A DNA stretch of 64,000 nucleotides from Xanthomonas sp. 10-10 (GTDB taxonomy: Bacteria; Pseudomonadota; Gammaproteobacteria; Xanthomonadales; Xanthomonadaceae): NCBI RefSeq assembly GCF_040182365.1, contig NZ_CP144460.1:3782001-3846000 (forward strand), read 5' to 3'. Of the stretch, positions 8,958 through 18,546 are shown piece by piece. Numbering within the stretch: position 1 is the stretch's first letter; each line of letters starts with the position of its first letter. The notes beneath the pieces were generated by a model, which made no database searches, was not told the origin of the DNA, and saw nothing but the letters and a program-made list of their open reading frames with translations. The position numbers and the translations under genes were made by a program.

Positions 8958-10286
8958 TCAGCGGGCGCTGAAGCGATTGACGGGGCGTGCCAGCCCCAGA
9001 TGATCGCGCAAGGTGCGCCCTGCATAGTCACGTCGGAACAGGCCGCGTCGCTGCAGCTCCGGCACCACGTGCGTCGCCACATCGGCCAGGCCGCCGGGCA
9101 GGTGCGGTACCAGCACGTTGAAGCCATCGGCGGCGCCCTGCTCGAACCACGCCTGCAACTCGTCGGCGATCTGGGTTGGCGTGCCGATCAGGCTGTAATG
9201 GCCGCGCCCACCGGCGATGCGGCGGCCGAGCTGGGCAATGCTCAACTGCTCCTGCCCGGCCAGTTCGGTGAACAGCTGCTGGCGGCTACGCTGCCCGGTT
9301 TCGGTGAGCGGCAACTCCGGCAACGGGCCATCGGGCGGATAGCCGGACAGGTCGAAGTTTCCCAGCATGCGCGACAGCAGCGCGATACCCACCTCCGGCT
9401 CCACCAACTGCTGGAACTGCTCGAACTTGTCCTGCGCTTCGGCCTGGCTTTGCCCCACCACGATGAACACGCCAGGCAGTACCTTCAGCGCATCGCGCGA
9501 GCGGCCAAACTGCTCCAGCCGCCCTTTGATATCGGCATAGAACCCCTGTGCCTTGGCCAGCGACGTTTGCGCGGTGAACACCACCTCGGCCGTTTCCGCC
9601 GCCAGCGCGCGTCCGGGCTCGGACGAGCCGGCCTGCACCAGCACCGGGTGCCCTTGCGGGGCGCGCGCGATATTGAGCGGCCCGCGCACCTGGAAATGTG
9701 TCCCGCGATGATCGAGCACATGCGCACGCGCCGGGTCGTGATGCAGGCCGGCGGCCTTGTCGGCGATGAACGCGTCGTCATCCCAACTGTCCCACAGGCC
9801 GGCGACCACCTGCTGGAACTCGCGCGCTCGCGCATAGCGCTCGGCGTGCACGTAATGCGCATCGCGATTGAAGTTGAGCGCCTCGTCGGCGGCGTCGGAG
9901 GTGACCAGATTCCACCCGGCCCGGCCGCCGGACAGATGGTCCAGCGAGGCGAACTTGCGCGCCACGTGATACGGCTCGTTATAGCTGGTGGTCATGGTGG
10001 CGATCAGGCCGATGCGCTCGCTGACCGCCGCCAATGCGCTGAGCAGCGTCAGCGGCTCGAACAGGCTGGAACGCGCCATCCGCTGTGCGATCGGCCCACC
10101 GGCTGCGGCCAAACTGTCGGCGACGAAGACTGCATCGAACTTGGCGGCCTCGGCGATGCGCACCATTTCGCGGTAGTGCGCAAAGTCCAGCGTGTCCGCG
10201 CTCGCCTGCGGGTGCCGCCAGGCCGCGACGTGGTGGCCGGTCGCCATGAGGAACGCGCCCAGCGACAGCTGCCGTGGCGCGCTCAT
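8958..10286 (-). CDS. LLM-class FMN-dependent monooxygenase (NtaA/SnaA/DszA-like)
   Basis: A 442-residue flavin monooxygenase of the bacterial luciferase-like superfamily, NtaA/SnaA/SoxA subgroup. Landmarks: a GAFLMATGHHVAAWRHP N-terminus, FDAVFVADS, the flavin-site segment SGGRAGWNLVTS (about 118-129), and a C-terminal GTPTQIADELQAWFE. These enzymes use FMNH2 from a separate reductase to cleave C-S or C-N bonds. Next to ssuACB it probably desulfonates the imported compound. It is longer than SsuD (about 380) and of a different subfamily, so the substrate is likely not a simple alkanesulfonate. No flavin reductase is encoded nearby. Confidence 0.88.
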   Translation of the reverse strand: MSAPRQLSLGAFLMATGHHVAAWRHPQASADTLDFAHYREMVRIAEAAKFDAVFVADSLAAAGGPIAQRMARSSLFEPLTLLSALAAVSERIGLIATMTTSYNEPYHVARKFASLDHLSGGRAGWNLVTSDAADEALNFNRDAHYVHAERYARAREFQQVVAGLWDSWDDDAFIADKAAGLHHDPARAHVLDHRGTHFQVRGPLNIARAPQGHPVLVQAGSSEPGRALAAETAEVVFTAQTSLAKAQGFYADIKGRLEQFGRSRDALKVLPGVFIVVGQSQAEAQDKFEQFQQLVEPEVGIALLSRMLGNFDLSGYPPDGPLPELPLTETGQRSRQQLFTELAGQEQLSIAQLGRRIAGGRGHYSLIGTPTQIADELQAWFEQGAADGFNVLVPHLPGGLADVATHVVPELQRRGLFRRDYAGRTLRDHLGLARPVNRFSAR

Positions 10287-10353
10287 CGCCTACCACCCGA
10301 CACGATGCCCTGGCGGTCCTTGAACCCACTGTTGAAACCCATCGACTGCATCC

Positions 10354-12609
10354 TCAAAAATCCTTGTGCACTTGCAGGCCGAGATAGCGGCGATCATCGC
10401 GCGGTACCAGCCGGTAGACGTTGCCGGTGGCATTGGCCAACAACGGCGCATACGCGCGGTCGCCGAGATTGCGGCCCAGCACCGCCACCCGCCAGCCATG
10501 CACGTCATCGGCCAGCGCAATGCTGGCATTCCAGATCGCATACGGGCCCTGGAGGGTTTGCGCGGTCTGGCTGAGGTCGTACTGCACGCTGTCCTGCCAG
10601 CTCACGTCGCCGTTGAACTCCAGCGCCAGGCTGCCACGTAGCGGCACGCGGTAGCCGGCGCGCAGGTTGCCCTTCCAGTCCGGTGAGAACGGCAACGGCT
10701 TGCCGTCGACATTGCAGTTGGCCGCCGCTGCCGCCGGGCACGCGAAGCGCTGGATACGCGCCTGCGTATACGCCAGCGATGCGGCCAGACTAAGCCGCTC
10801 GGTGGGCCGGTAATCCAGGTCCAGCTCCAGGCCTTGCGTACGCACCTGTCCGGCATTGATCAGGCGCGTCACCACCTGCCCGGCCACGGTGTCGAAGAAG
10901 TTGGCCTGGTAATCGGAATAGTCGGTATGGAACAGCGCCACGTTCGCACTGAGCCGGTCGTCCAGCGCGCGTGTCTTCAGCCCCAGCTCCCAGGCGTTGG
11001 AGGTCTCCGGCTTCAGCGCCGGCGTGTCGCGCGGCTGCATGTTGAAGAACACGTTATAGGCCGGGCCTTTGTAACCGCGCGAATAGGTCAGGTAGCCGGT
11101 GGTCTGCGCATTGATGTCGTATTGCAGGCCGGTGCGGCCGGACACGCCGTTTTCCGCAGTGCTGCCACTGCTTGCGGTGGACGGCTGGATACCGGTGACC
11201 GGTGCGGCCGAGCTGGATCCGCGCTGATGCCGATACTCGAGCGTGTCGCGGGTAAAACGCGCACCCAGCAGCGCACGCAGATCCGGGCGCCAATGCCAGG
11301 TGGCCTCGCCGAACACCGCATAGGTCTGCGCGCGGGTGGCGTAATCGGCCACGCCCACGTTGCTGGCGGTGGGCGTCGTCACCGTGCGGCGATAGGTTTC
11401 GTCGCTGCGGGCATGCAGGTAATACAGACCGGCGACCGCTTCCACCGCGCGGTCGCGTGGGGTCTGCACGCGCAATTCCTGCGAATACTGCGTGTAACCC
11501 AGCTCGCCGCGATCATGCGATGCGGGAAACGTCGCGCTGCGTTGCGCGGTGCGGTCGCCATCCTGGAATTGGGTGTTATCCCACTGCCGCCATGCGCTGA
11601 TCGAGGTCAACAGCGCATCGCCGAGGTGCTGATCCAGCTGCAGCGAGGCGCCCTTGTTGATGTCGTCCAGATGCGTGCGGTAATCGCTGTTGATCTGCCG
11701 GTTGTCGGCACTGGCAACCACTGGTGCCAGCGCCGCAGCGAAGTCCGCACGTGTGCTGGCCACGACCACGCCGCTGGGCGCGTCGCTGCTCGATTGCAGG
11801 TAGTCGGCGAGCAGCGTTGCGTTCAAGCTGGGGTTCGGCGTGAGATCCAGCCTCAGCCGCGCGCCGGCGCGCCGGTAGCCATTGACGGTCTGCCCGTCGG
11901 CCACATTGCGCACGTTGCCGCCATATTCGGCCCACAACGCAGACACGCTGGCCTTGAGCACCTCGGGCACCAGCGCACCGCCGATGCTGGCACGCACGCG
12001 GTCTTCGTCGCCGCCGCCGAAGTGGGAATAATCCACATAGCCGCCGAACACCTCAGGCGCCGGCTTGCTGACGATACTGAGCACGCCGGCCGAGGCGTTC
12101 TTGCCGAACAAGGTGCCCTGCGGCCCGCGCAGCACTTCGATGCGTTCGACATCGAGCAGGTCCAGCGTGGCCTGGCCCGGACGCCCCAGCACCACACCGT
12201 CGATCACCGTGGCCACGCTGGGCTCGACCCCTGGCGAGGTGGAGATGGTGCCCACGCCACGCAGGAACAATGAGGTGTCCTTGTTGGAGGCACCGTTGCG
12301 AAAGGTCAGGCTGGGCACCAGCGCCGGCAGGTCGGCCACGCTGTTGCGGTTTTCGCGCTCCAGTGTCTGGCCCTGCACCACCGACACCGCCACCGGCACT
12401 TGCTGCAAGGTGGTTTCGCGACGCGTGGCGGTCACCGTCACTGCGCCCAGGGTCTGCGCGGCACGCTCCGGCGTGGCAGCAGTCTCCCCTACTTCATCGG
12501 CCAGCGCTGGCGTACATGCCCACGCCAGGCTCCACGCCAAGACCTGCGGTTTGGCCAACCATCTGGAAGCAGCAAAGATCCCCGCCGGGGTCCGGTGTTG
12601 CGCAGGCAT
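10354..12609 (-). CDS. TonB-dependent receptor of the sulfonate cluster
   Basis: A 751-residue outer-membrane receptor: signal peptide ending in TPALA (near residue 37), TonB box LGAVTVTATRRE, plug domain with VERIEVLRGPQGTLFGKNASAGVLSI, then a 22-strand-type barrel ending in F (HKDF) as BAM requires. The ATG at 12607-12609 has AAAGGA seven bases upstream and starts MPAQHRTP; the frame extends further but without signal-peptide logic. It is first in the run of genes leading to the monooxygenase, reductase and ssuACB, separated from the monooxygenase by only 67 nt. It is likely to import the sulfur compound used by the cluster. Substrate unknown. Confidence 0.92.
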   Translation of the reverse strand: MPAQHRTPAGIFAASRWLAKPQVLAWSLAWACTPALADEVGETAATPERAAQTLGAVTVTATRRETTLQQVPVAVSVVQGQTLERENRNSVADLPALVPSLTFRNGASNKDTSLFLRGVGTISTSPGVEPSVATVIDGVVLGRPGQATLDLLDVERIEVLRGPQGTLFGKNASAGVLSIVSKPAPEVFGGYVDYSHFGGGDEDRVRASIGGALVPEVLKASVSALWAEYGGNVRNVADGQTVNGYRRAGARLRLDLTPNPSLNATLLADYLQSSSDAPSGVVVASTRADFAAALAPVVASADNRQINSDYRTHLDDINKGASLQLDQHLGDALLTSISAWRQWDNTQFQDGDRTAQRSATFPASHDRGELGYTQYSQELRVQTPRDRAVEAVAGLYYLHARSDETYRRTVTTPTASNVGVADYATRAQTYAVFGEATWHWRPDLRALLGARFTRDTLEYRHQRGSSSAAPVTGIQPSTASSGSTAENGVSGRTGLQYDINAQTTGYLTYSRGYKGPAYNVFFNMQPRDTPALKPETSNAWELGLKTRALDDRLSANVALFHTDYSDYQANFFDTVAGQVVTRLINAGQVRTQGLELDLDYRPTERLSLAASLAYTQARIQRFACPAAAAANCNVDGKPLPFSPDWKGNLRAGYRVPLRGSLALEFNGDVSWQDSVQYDLSQTAQTLQGPYAIWNASIALADDVHGWRVAVLGRNLGDRAYAPLLANATGNVYRLVPRDDRRYLGLQVHKDF

Positions 12610-12763
12610 GTACGTCCTTTCGTGGCGTCGGCTGTCGTGTAGCAGCGTTGGTGAAGTTGGTTGTCCGGCAGCGCGATCAACGCGCAGCGAAGCTGGCGCA
12701 GCGCAGGCCGGGAAGGCGGTGCAGTGCAATAGCGCATGCTGTTTGCAGCTGCCACGAGCGTCA

Positions 12764-12788
12764 AATAACCAATGTTTAGGTGGTTATT
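12764..12788. promoter_or_regulatory. inverted repeat, candidate operator of the sulfonate cluster
   Basis: AATAACCA (12764-12771) and TGGTTATT (12781-12788) form a perfect 8-bp inverted repeat with a 9-nt spacer. It is an AT-rich island in the divergent intergenic space, 155 bp upstream of the TonB receptor gene. Dyads of this size are typical binding sites for LysR-type regulators, which often control sulfonate genes. No regulator gene is nearby, so the link is inference. Confidence 0.45.
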
Positions 12789-12878
12789 CACTCACGCCCT
12801 GCAGCGCCTGCAGACCACCGGTGAGCGCTGTGGAAGAGGCCCAATGCACAACGCCGGCCCTGTGGCGATAATGGCGAC

Positions 12879-13190
12879 ATGGATGTATCCACCAAGCCCT
12901 GGCACCTCTACCTGCTGCTGTGTCGCAACGGCAGCTATTACGCCGGCATCACCAACGATCTGGAGCGCCGCTTTCACGCGCATGTGCGTGGCACCGGCGC
13001 GCGCTACACACGCGCAAATCCGCCACTAAAAGTGCTCGCCAGTCACCCGTATCCCGACCGCGCCGCCGCCTCGCGTGCCGAGTGGCAGCTCAAGCAGCAA
13101 CCCCGTACGCGCAAGCTGGCCTGGCTGCTGGCGCAGCCGCCCTGCAGCGCCGGGTCACACCCTTCTGACACCCCGATCACGCCCGCCTAG
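12879..13190 (+). CDS. GIY-YIG nuclease superfamily protein
   Basis: A 103-residue protein with the GIY-YIG fold: [26 protein letters not shown] gives the YLL...YAGIT core, the catalytic arginine (ERR) and a following histidine. It resembles the small stand-alone UPF0213/YhbQ group, whose members cut branched or damaged DNA in vitro. The family is normally 80-100 residues, so it is complete; the last 15 residues are proline-rich and unlikely to be structured. Transcribed alone, divergently from the TonB receptor gene. Confidence 0.85.
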   Translation: MDVSTKPWHLYLLLCRNGSYYAGITNDLERRFHAHVRGTGARYTRANPPLKVLASHPYPDRAAASRAEWQLKQQPRTRKLAWLLAQPPCSAGSHPSDTPITPA

Positions 13191-13234
13191 CCGCCCGCTT
13201 CCTACGCTGCGCCATTACGACACCGGAGCAGCGC

Positions 13235-13942
13235 ATGCACTATCAGCTCTATTACTGGAACGGCCTGCAAGGTCGCGGCGAATTCGTCCGCCTGGCTCTG
13301 GAAGACGCCGGCGCCAGCTACACCGACGTGGCGCGCATCGACGGCGACAAGGTCATGACCGCCTTCCTGGAAGGCAAGCACGCGGGTGCACGCCCATTCG
13401 CACCGCCGTTTCTGCGTGCGGGCGAGGTGGTGATCGCGCAGGTGGCAGCCATCCTGCATGCGATTGGCCCGCAATTGCAGCTGGTGCCCGCCGCCGAGGC
13501 GCAGCGCCTGCAGGCACTGCAGTTGCAGCTGACCATTGCCGACCTGGTGGCCGAAGTGCACGACACCCATCACCCCATCGGCGTGGGGCTGTACTACGAA
13601 GATCAGACAGCCGAAGCGGCCAAACGTGCCCAGGATCTGCGCGACAACCGGCTACCCAGGTTCCTCGGCTATTTCGAGCATGTACTGCAGCAGGCAGGCG
13701 GTACGCACGCGCTTGGCACCCATTCGTACGTGGATCTGTCGCTGTTTCAGCTGGTCAGTGGATTGGAATACATGTTCCCCAAGCGCATGACGACGTTGTC
13801 CAAGGAGTTGCCGGGGCTGAAGTCGCTGCAGCAGCGCGTGGCCGGGCGCCCGCGCATTGCCGCTTACCTCGCATCCGAGCGCCGCGTGGCGTTCAACACC
13901 AACGGCATCTTCCGCCACTACCCGGAGCTTGATGCGGCGTAG
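13235..13942 (+). CDS. glutathione S-transferase
   Basis: A 235-residue cytosolic GST with a thioredoxin-like N-domain (MHYQLYYWNGLQGRGEFVRLALEDAGASY, about 1-85) and an all-helical C-domain. The Y in YYWNGLQGRGE is placed for glutathione activation and the early GRGEFVRLAL helix is typical of sigma/alpha-like enzymes. The usual proline is preserved in APPFLRAGEVVIAQ. The start has GGAGCAG just upstream. Physiological substrate unknown; the gene stands alone. Confidence 0.85.
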   Translation: MHYQLYYWNGLQGRGEFVRLALEDAGASYTDVARIDGDKVMTAFLEGKHAGARPFAPPFLRAGEVVIAQVAAILHAIGPQLQLVPAAEAQRLQALQLQLTIADLVAEVHDTHHPIGVGLYYEDQTAEAAKRAQDLRDNRLPRFLGYFEHVLQQAGGTHALGTHSYVDLSLFQLVSGLEYMFPKRMTTLSKELPGLKSLQQRVAGRPRIAAYLASERRVAFNTNGIFRHYPELDAA

Positions 13943-14110
13943 GCGCCGTACCGGCATCAGACGGCGGGCGGCGGGCGGCGGGCGCCTAGTGATACGACGT
14001 GCTCACTGCGCAGCTGATGCTTGCGATTGGCCTGTGCTGCGCGTTCGATCCTGTCGTTAACGTTCCCGCGTGATCGGGCACCGCCATGTGTTGCCTGATA
14101 TCGCAAGTGC

Positions 14111-14137
14111 AAGGCCGCACGGATGCGGCCTTTACTC
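14111..14137 (+). terminator. Rho-independent-like hairpin between convergent genes
   Basis: AAGGCCGCA (14111-14119), loop CGGA, TGCGGCCTT (14124-14132), then T-rich TACTCTT on the plus strand. It lies between the GST gene (plus) and the DUF3014-like gene (minus), which converge, so it may serve either or both. Confidence 0.6.
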
Positions 14138-14160
14138 TTGACGCAGCCGAACCGACAGCC

Positions 14161-14976
14161 TCAGCCGCCCTGCAACAACGCCGCACGGATGGCCTGCAGT
14201 TGCACCTTTACTGCGGCGGCCTGGGTCGGCCCCAGCCGCAGCAATGCCTTCTGCCCGACCGACGCAGATTCCAGCGCAGGATCGGCAAAGAGATAACGGC
14301 CACGCGCGTCGCGCACGACGGCGATCGGCTGGCTTGGCTCCGGCGTGCGCAGCAGATGGTCGATCACATCGATCACGCGGTCGTTGAAGTAACGGTCCGG
14401 CGCGCCCAGGTTCGCATAGGCCTGCTGAAACAATGGGTAGAAGCGCACATAACTCCGCACCAGGGCGTGCGCATCCACGTTGGTGAACGCGGCGACGTAG
14501 GGCGCATAGCGCGCAGCGTTGGCCTGGTCGATCACGCTGCGCTCGGCGGCGTTGGACACCTGCAGCTCGCCCGGCACCGGCTGCAGCACCGATGCGCGAC
14601 GACTCATGCTGGGCTGGGTGAGGTTGTCCACCATCACCACCACGCGTTCGATCAGATGCGCGCGCAGCACGATCGACAGCGCGTCGTCGTGTTGCACAAG
14701 GTCCAGCAACGCCTGCCATGCGGCATCGTCGCTCTGTGCCAACGCAGGAATCGCTGCATCGGCTGCATCGACCGATGGCGTCTGCACCGGATGACGCGGC
14801 GCGGCCGGTGCAGGCGGTGACGGGGCAACAGCGGCAGCCACCGCGCTCGCGGTCTGGCTGATCGGCGCGGGCAACGCGCCCGATGGATCGGAGGGCCCGC
14901 GGAACAGCCACCAGGCGGCGCCGGCAATGAGCGGCACGGCCAACAGCCACGGCCAGCGCGAGGACTTGGTTTGCAT
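14161..14976 (-). CDS. DUF3014-like membrane-anchored protein
   Basis: About 271 residues: a short cytoplasmic N-terminus, one transmembrane anchor (WPWLLAVPLIAGAAWWLF, residues about 8-25), a low-complexity Pro/Ala linker, and a periplasmic domain from about 75. The latter contains MVDNLTQPSMSRRASVLQPVPGELQV and YAPYVAAFTNVDAHALVRSYVRFYPLFQQAY, which I recognise as DUF3014. Function unknown. AGGAG precedes two tandem ATGs (14979 and 14976); 14976 has the better spacing of seven bases. A longer frame to 15120 is not supported. Confidence 0.75.
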   Translation of the reverse strand: MQTKSSRWPWLLAVPLIAGAAWWLFRGPSDPSGALPAPISQTASAVAAAVAPSPPAPAAPRHPVQTPSVDAADAAIPALAQSDDAAWQALLDLVQHDDALSIVLRAHLIERVVVMVDNLTQPSMSRRASVLQPVPGELQVSNAAERSVIDQANAARYAPYVAAFTNVDAHALVRSYVRFYPLFQQAYANLGAPDRYFNDRVIDVIDHLLRTPEPSQPIAVVRDARGRYLFADPALESASVGQKALLRLGPTQAAAVKVQLQAIRAALLQGG

Positions 14977-15226
14977 CATGGAGCTCCTGACATCGACAAC
15001 ATCCAGGGTGTGACCATGAGATGGTGCGGTGGTTCCATCGATGTGAGGTGGCCGCGCATTCATCAATTGCGTGCATACATGGCCAGGCGAGGCTTTGGCA
15101 TGCGCACGCAGCGCAAACACGCGATCTGCGCGTCATGCATCAGGCGGTCGACACGAGGTCGGGCGCGCACGACCAACGACGAACCGTCGACGCCAGAAAC
15201 GAGGCGTCATGCGCGAAAAACCGCGT

Positions 15227-16396
15227 TCAATTGGCGAAGTTCAACCGCACATTCACCCAGGCTGCCACGATTGCCGCTGCCACCTGATCGGCCTGTCTTG
15301 CGGGCAGCTGTTTTTCGCGCACCAGCCACGCAGCGGTGTCTGCGCGCACCTTGGGCAACAGTGCGCGCACCGCCTTGCGATCTGCCGCCGGCCACTGGCT
15401 GCCATCGCCGTCCCAGGCCGCAATCGCCTTGTCCGGATCGTCGCCATAGCGCTTGCGCAATGCCGGTTGCAGGTACAGCAGCGGCGACACCGATGCGCGC
15501 AGCGCAATCACGCCCCACTCGGCGTAGCTGGCATAGCGGATGGTGCCGGCGTCCTTGCTCAGGGCGTCGATCAGGGGATCGAACCCATCGTCCAGCTGCT
15601 TCCAGCTGGCCAGCGCAAACAAGCCGCCCGGCGGCTTGCACACCGGCGCGAACGAGTCGCGTGTGGAAGCATACAGCGGCCCGAATGCCTCGTACGCTGG
15701 CTCACCTACCGCCGCGAAAATGAAGCAATGCACATAGGGCCGGTTCCCGCTGTCGTCTCGCTCGATCCACATGCGCAGCAGCATGAGCACGCGTTCGTGC
15801 TGCGGCGTTGCAGGCGTGCCGGCAGCGTCATCCAGCAACGATGCCGCAAAGTCATCGGTCTTGCGCAGGGCCTTGCGCGCACTCTCGAACCGCGTATTCG
15901 CCAATGCGGCGTCCACACCGGCGGCAGGGACGAACTGATGCAGATACGCCAGCCATGCCGATGCCAGCGGTGCGTCGTACGTCTGCAGCTGCCGCGCAGC
16001 CTCGGCAGGCTTGCCGGGGATGCTGGCGATGATGCGGTCCAGCGCCTGCTGCTGCACGGTGAGTGTCTTGGCCAGCACATCGGCCCTGGCGGTGAGGCTG
16101 TGCCGCAGGCAGTCGTCCGGCCTGGCGTCCTGCGCGCAGGCGTTGCGCTGCCGTAGCCACGCACGTTGTTGCTCGCGCACGCCGGCCACCGCAGCGCGCG
16201 GCGTCGTTTGCACCAGCGCCTGGTAGCTTGCGTCCAGCTGCTCGTCCAGCGCACCGAGTGCGGGCACTGCACAGAGGCGCTTTTCGACCGGCGTACCGGC
16301 CTGTTTGCAGTCGAACGAGGCCGCCCACGCACCGCCGGCGCTCAGCACCAGCGCGCTGCCAAGCAGCAATCGGGCCACACGCGTGTGGTGTTTCAC
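15227..16396 (-). CDS. secreted protein with LprI-like (DUF1311) N-terminal domain
   Basis: A 389-residue protein with a Sec signal peptide (GTG start, cleavage after AWA near residue 25) and an LprI-type region: FDCKQAGTPVEKRLCAVPALGALDEQLDASYQAL with paired cysteines, followed by QQRAWLRQRNACAQ. LprI-like domains inhibit lysozyme in some bacteria. The remaining 270 residues are unrecognised. The GTG at 16394-16396 has AAGGAGG seven bases upstream and overlaps the permease stop (GTGA), so the two genes are coupled. What links a secreted LprI-like protein with a purine-type permease is unclear. Confidence 0.7.
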   Translation of the reverse strand: MKHHTRVARLLLGSALVLSAGGAWAASFDCKQAGTPVEKRLCAVPALGALDEQLDASYQALVQTTPRAAVAGVREQQRAWLRQRNACAQDARPDDCLRHSLTARADVLAKTLTVQQQALDRIIASIPGKPAEAARQLQTYDAPLASAWLAYLHQFVPAAGVDAALANTRFESARKALRKTDDFAASLLDDAAGTPATPQHERVLMLLRMWIERDDSGNRPYVHCFIFAAVGEPAYEAFGPLYASTRDSFAPVCKPPGGLFALASWKQLDDGFDPLIDALSKDAGTIRYASYAEWGVIALRASVSPLLYLQPALRKRYGDDPDKAIAAWDGDGSQWPAADRKAVRALLPKVRADTAAWLVREKQLPARQADQVAAAIVAAWVNVRLNFAN

Positions 16397-17994
16397 TGCA
16401 TCGCCTCCTTGCGTGCCGGCAGCAGCGACAACAACAGCAACGTCACCGCCAGCGCCACATAGGCCCCGACGAACTGCCAGCTGATCACCCGTGCCAGACC
16501 CTGCAGCGACCAGGGCAGGTAGATGCCGCCGCGCGGGTCCACCGAGTGGATCAGGCCGAACAGCGTCAGGCCCGCAGCGACCAGCAAGAACACCGCACCG
16601 CGACGCAGCCGGCCATCGATCATCGCCGCCACCGTGGCGATCCACAGCATCGCAGTGATGATGAAGCCATTGCCGAGCGCAAAGATCACCGCCAGTTCCG
16701 GCAGGCCGTGGCCATCCACCTTCGTGGTCAGCGCAACCAGTTGCTCCGGCGCGAGCCAACCCGGCGCCTTGATCGTCAGCAGGTACGCCACCGATGGCAG
16801 AAACCCCAGCACCATCGCGCCGGCATGTTGTTTGGGCGTGGCCTGGAACGCCTGCGTGGTGATGTCGATCGACACGTACACGATGATCGGCGCCAGCACC
16901 GCCAGCGGCAGCCACTGCACCAACCCGGAGATCACACCCAGCATGCCGCCGATGCCGACGAACACGCCGGTCAACAACGTGTAACCGGAGCGCGCGCCCA
17001 TGTGCTTGTAGGCCGGCTGGCCGATGTACGGCGTGGTCTGCGCCACCCCGCCGCAGACGCCGGCCACCAGCGTGGCCAGGGCCTCCACCAGCAGGATGTC
17101 GCGGGTGCGGTAGTCATCGCCAGCGGCACGTGCGCTCTCGCTGACATTGATGCCGCCCACCACCATCAACAAGCCGAACGGCAGCAGCAATGGCAGGTAC
17201 GCCACCGTGGCCGGCAATCCTTCGATAAAGCCCAGGTTCGGTAGCGGCAGCACGATCTGCGGTGGAGTCCACGCCGGCACGCTGAAGCCCGGCGCGCCCA
17301 ACCCGGCCAGCCCCAGCCCGTAGTACAGCGCCGTGCCGATCACGAACGCCACCAGCACGCCCGGCAATTTGGTCGGCAGGCGGCCCTTGGCCAGCAGCAC
17401 ATACAGCAGCAGGCCCAACGTGACGAATCCAGCCACCGGCGAACGCAGGGTTTCCAGCAGCGGCAGCAGGCCCATCAGCACCAGCGCGATGCCGGCGATG
17501 GAACCGAGCAAAGCTGCGCGCGGCAGCGCGCGCGTGACCGCCTCGCCAACGAACGACAGCACCAGCTTGAGCAGGCCCATCACCACCAGCGAGGCCATGC
17601 CGAGTTTCCAGGTGGCGATGGCGGCCGCCTGCGGGTCCAGCCCCTGCGCCTTGAAGCCGACGAATGCCGGGCCCAGCACCAACAGCGCCATGCCGATGCT
17701 GGTCGGCGCATCCAGGCCCAGCGGCATCGCGGTGACGTCGTCGCGCCCGCTGCGTGCGGCCAGCCGCCGCGCCATCAAGGTGTAGAGCAGGTTGCCCACC
17801 AGCACGCCAAACGCGGTGCCGGGAAACATGCGCCCGAACACCACCTCGGCCGGGAACTGGAACATCCCGACCAACGCCATCGCGATGAAGCCGAGGATGG
17901 AGAGATTGTCGACGACCAGGCCGAAGAAGCCATTGAGGTCGCCGGCGACGAACCAGCGCGGCGATGCCGCAGTACGCGAGGAAGGGGCCGACAT
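16393..17994 (-). CDS. xanthine/uracil-type (NCS2-like) permease
   Basis: A 533-residue inner-membrane protein with about 12 transmembrane segments. It opens FVAGDLNGFFGLVVDNLSILGFIAM and carries conserved polar loops (TAMPLGLDAPTS, GGINVSESARAAGDDY, VCGGVAQTTPYIGQPAYKHMGARSGY). The layout suits the nucleobase/ascorbate or SulP-like secondary transporters; the GG...Q..Y segments resemble AzgA/NCS2 proteins. Substrate not determinable. It is the first gene of a two-gene operon with the LprI-like protein. Confidence 0.75.
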   Translation of the reverse strand: MSAPSSRTAASPRWFVAGDLNGFFGLVVDNLSILGFIAMALVGMFQFPAEVVFGRMFPGTAFGVLVGNLLYTLMARRLAARSGRDDVTAMPLGLDAPTSIGMALLVLGPAFVGFKAQGLDPQAAAIATWKLGMASLVVMGLLKLVLSFVGEAVTRALPRAALLGSIAGIALVLMGLLPLLETLRSPVAGFVTLGLLLYVLLAKGRLPTKLPGVLVAFVIGTALYYGLGLAGLGAPGFSVPAWTPPQIVLPLPNLGFIEGLPATVAYLPLLLPFGLLMVVGGINVSESARAAGDDYRTRDILLVEALATLVAGVCGGVAQTTPYIGQPAYKHMGARSGYTLLTGVFVGIGGMLGVISGLVQWLPLAVLAPIIVYVSIDITTQAFQATPKQHAGAMVLGFLPSVAYLLTIKAPGWLAPEQLVALTTKVDGHGLPELAVIFALGNGFIITAMLWIATVAAMIDGRLRRGAVFLLVAAGLTLFGLIHSVDPRGGIYLPWSLQGLARVISWQFVGAYVALAVTLLLLSLLPARKEAMQ

Positions 17995-18132
17995 GGGAGC
18001 CAGGAAGCGTGGGGATCGGCCGATGGTAGCCGCTGCTCATCACGCGCGACAGCGCCGCGGTGGATCAGACCGTGTCGCCGCGACTGCGCCCGCCAGTCCT
18101 GCGTGCGGCGACCTTGAGGTGGCGACGCTACG

Positions 18133-18353
18133 CTACTTCATCGCCGCCTCGACCTCGATCCAGCCGACGATGTGGCCACGGTTGGCGCTGCGCTAGCGCA
18201 CCGGCACCGGCGTGGTATCGGTGCCGACATCCAGCGCGGTGGCACGCCGGTGCGTGCCGATCGTCACCTCGCACTGGTATCTCGGGCCACCACCGCGCAT
18301 GACAGCCCGCCAAGTGCGGCAGACAACGCCACGCGTGCAGCGCTCACGCGCAT
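18133..18353 (-). pseudogene. possible decayed small secreted protein
   Basis: Within an otherwise empty 550-bp gap, the minus strand reads MRVSAARVALSAALGGLSCA, a signal-peptide-like start, from the ATG at 18353. One frame away it continues QCEVTIGTHRRATALDVGT down to a TAG at 18193-18195, and beyond that stop in the same frame RSANRGHIVGWIEVEAAMK to TAG at 18133. A frameshift and an internal stop in a coherent-looking small exported protein suggest a remnant. Alternatively it is chance coding potential of GC-rich DNA. Confidence 0.3.
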
Positions 18354-18546
18354 TCGGTGCAGCGTTTCAACGCGCATGCTCACCAGAGCCGGCAGATGAC
18401 CCTGCACAGCGTTGCTCGCTGGATGGGCGCGAATGAGGCGTATCACTGCAACGTACGCGCAGCACAGACAGATGCCGATTCGAGCGCCGCCTGTGCACGT
18501 GCTACCGACACACAACCGCGCTGGCAGCTGCTCCGATCGACACCTC

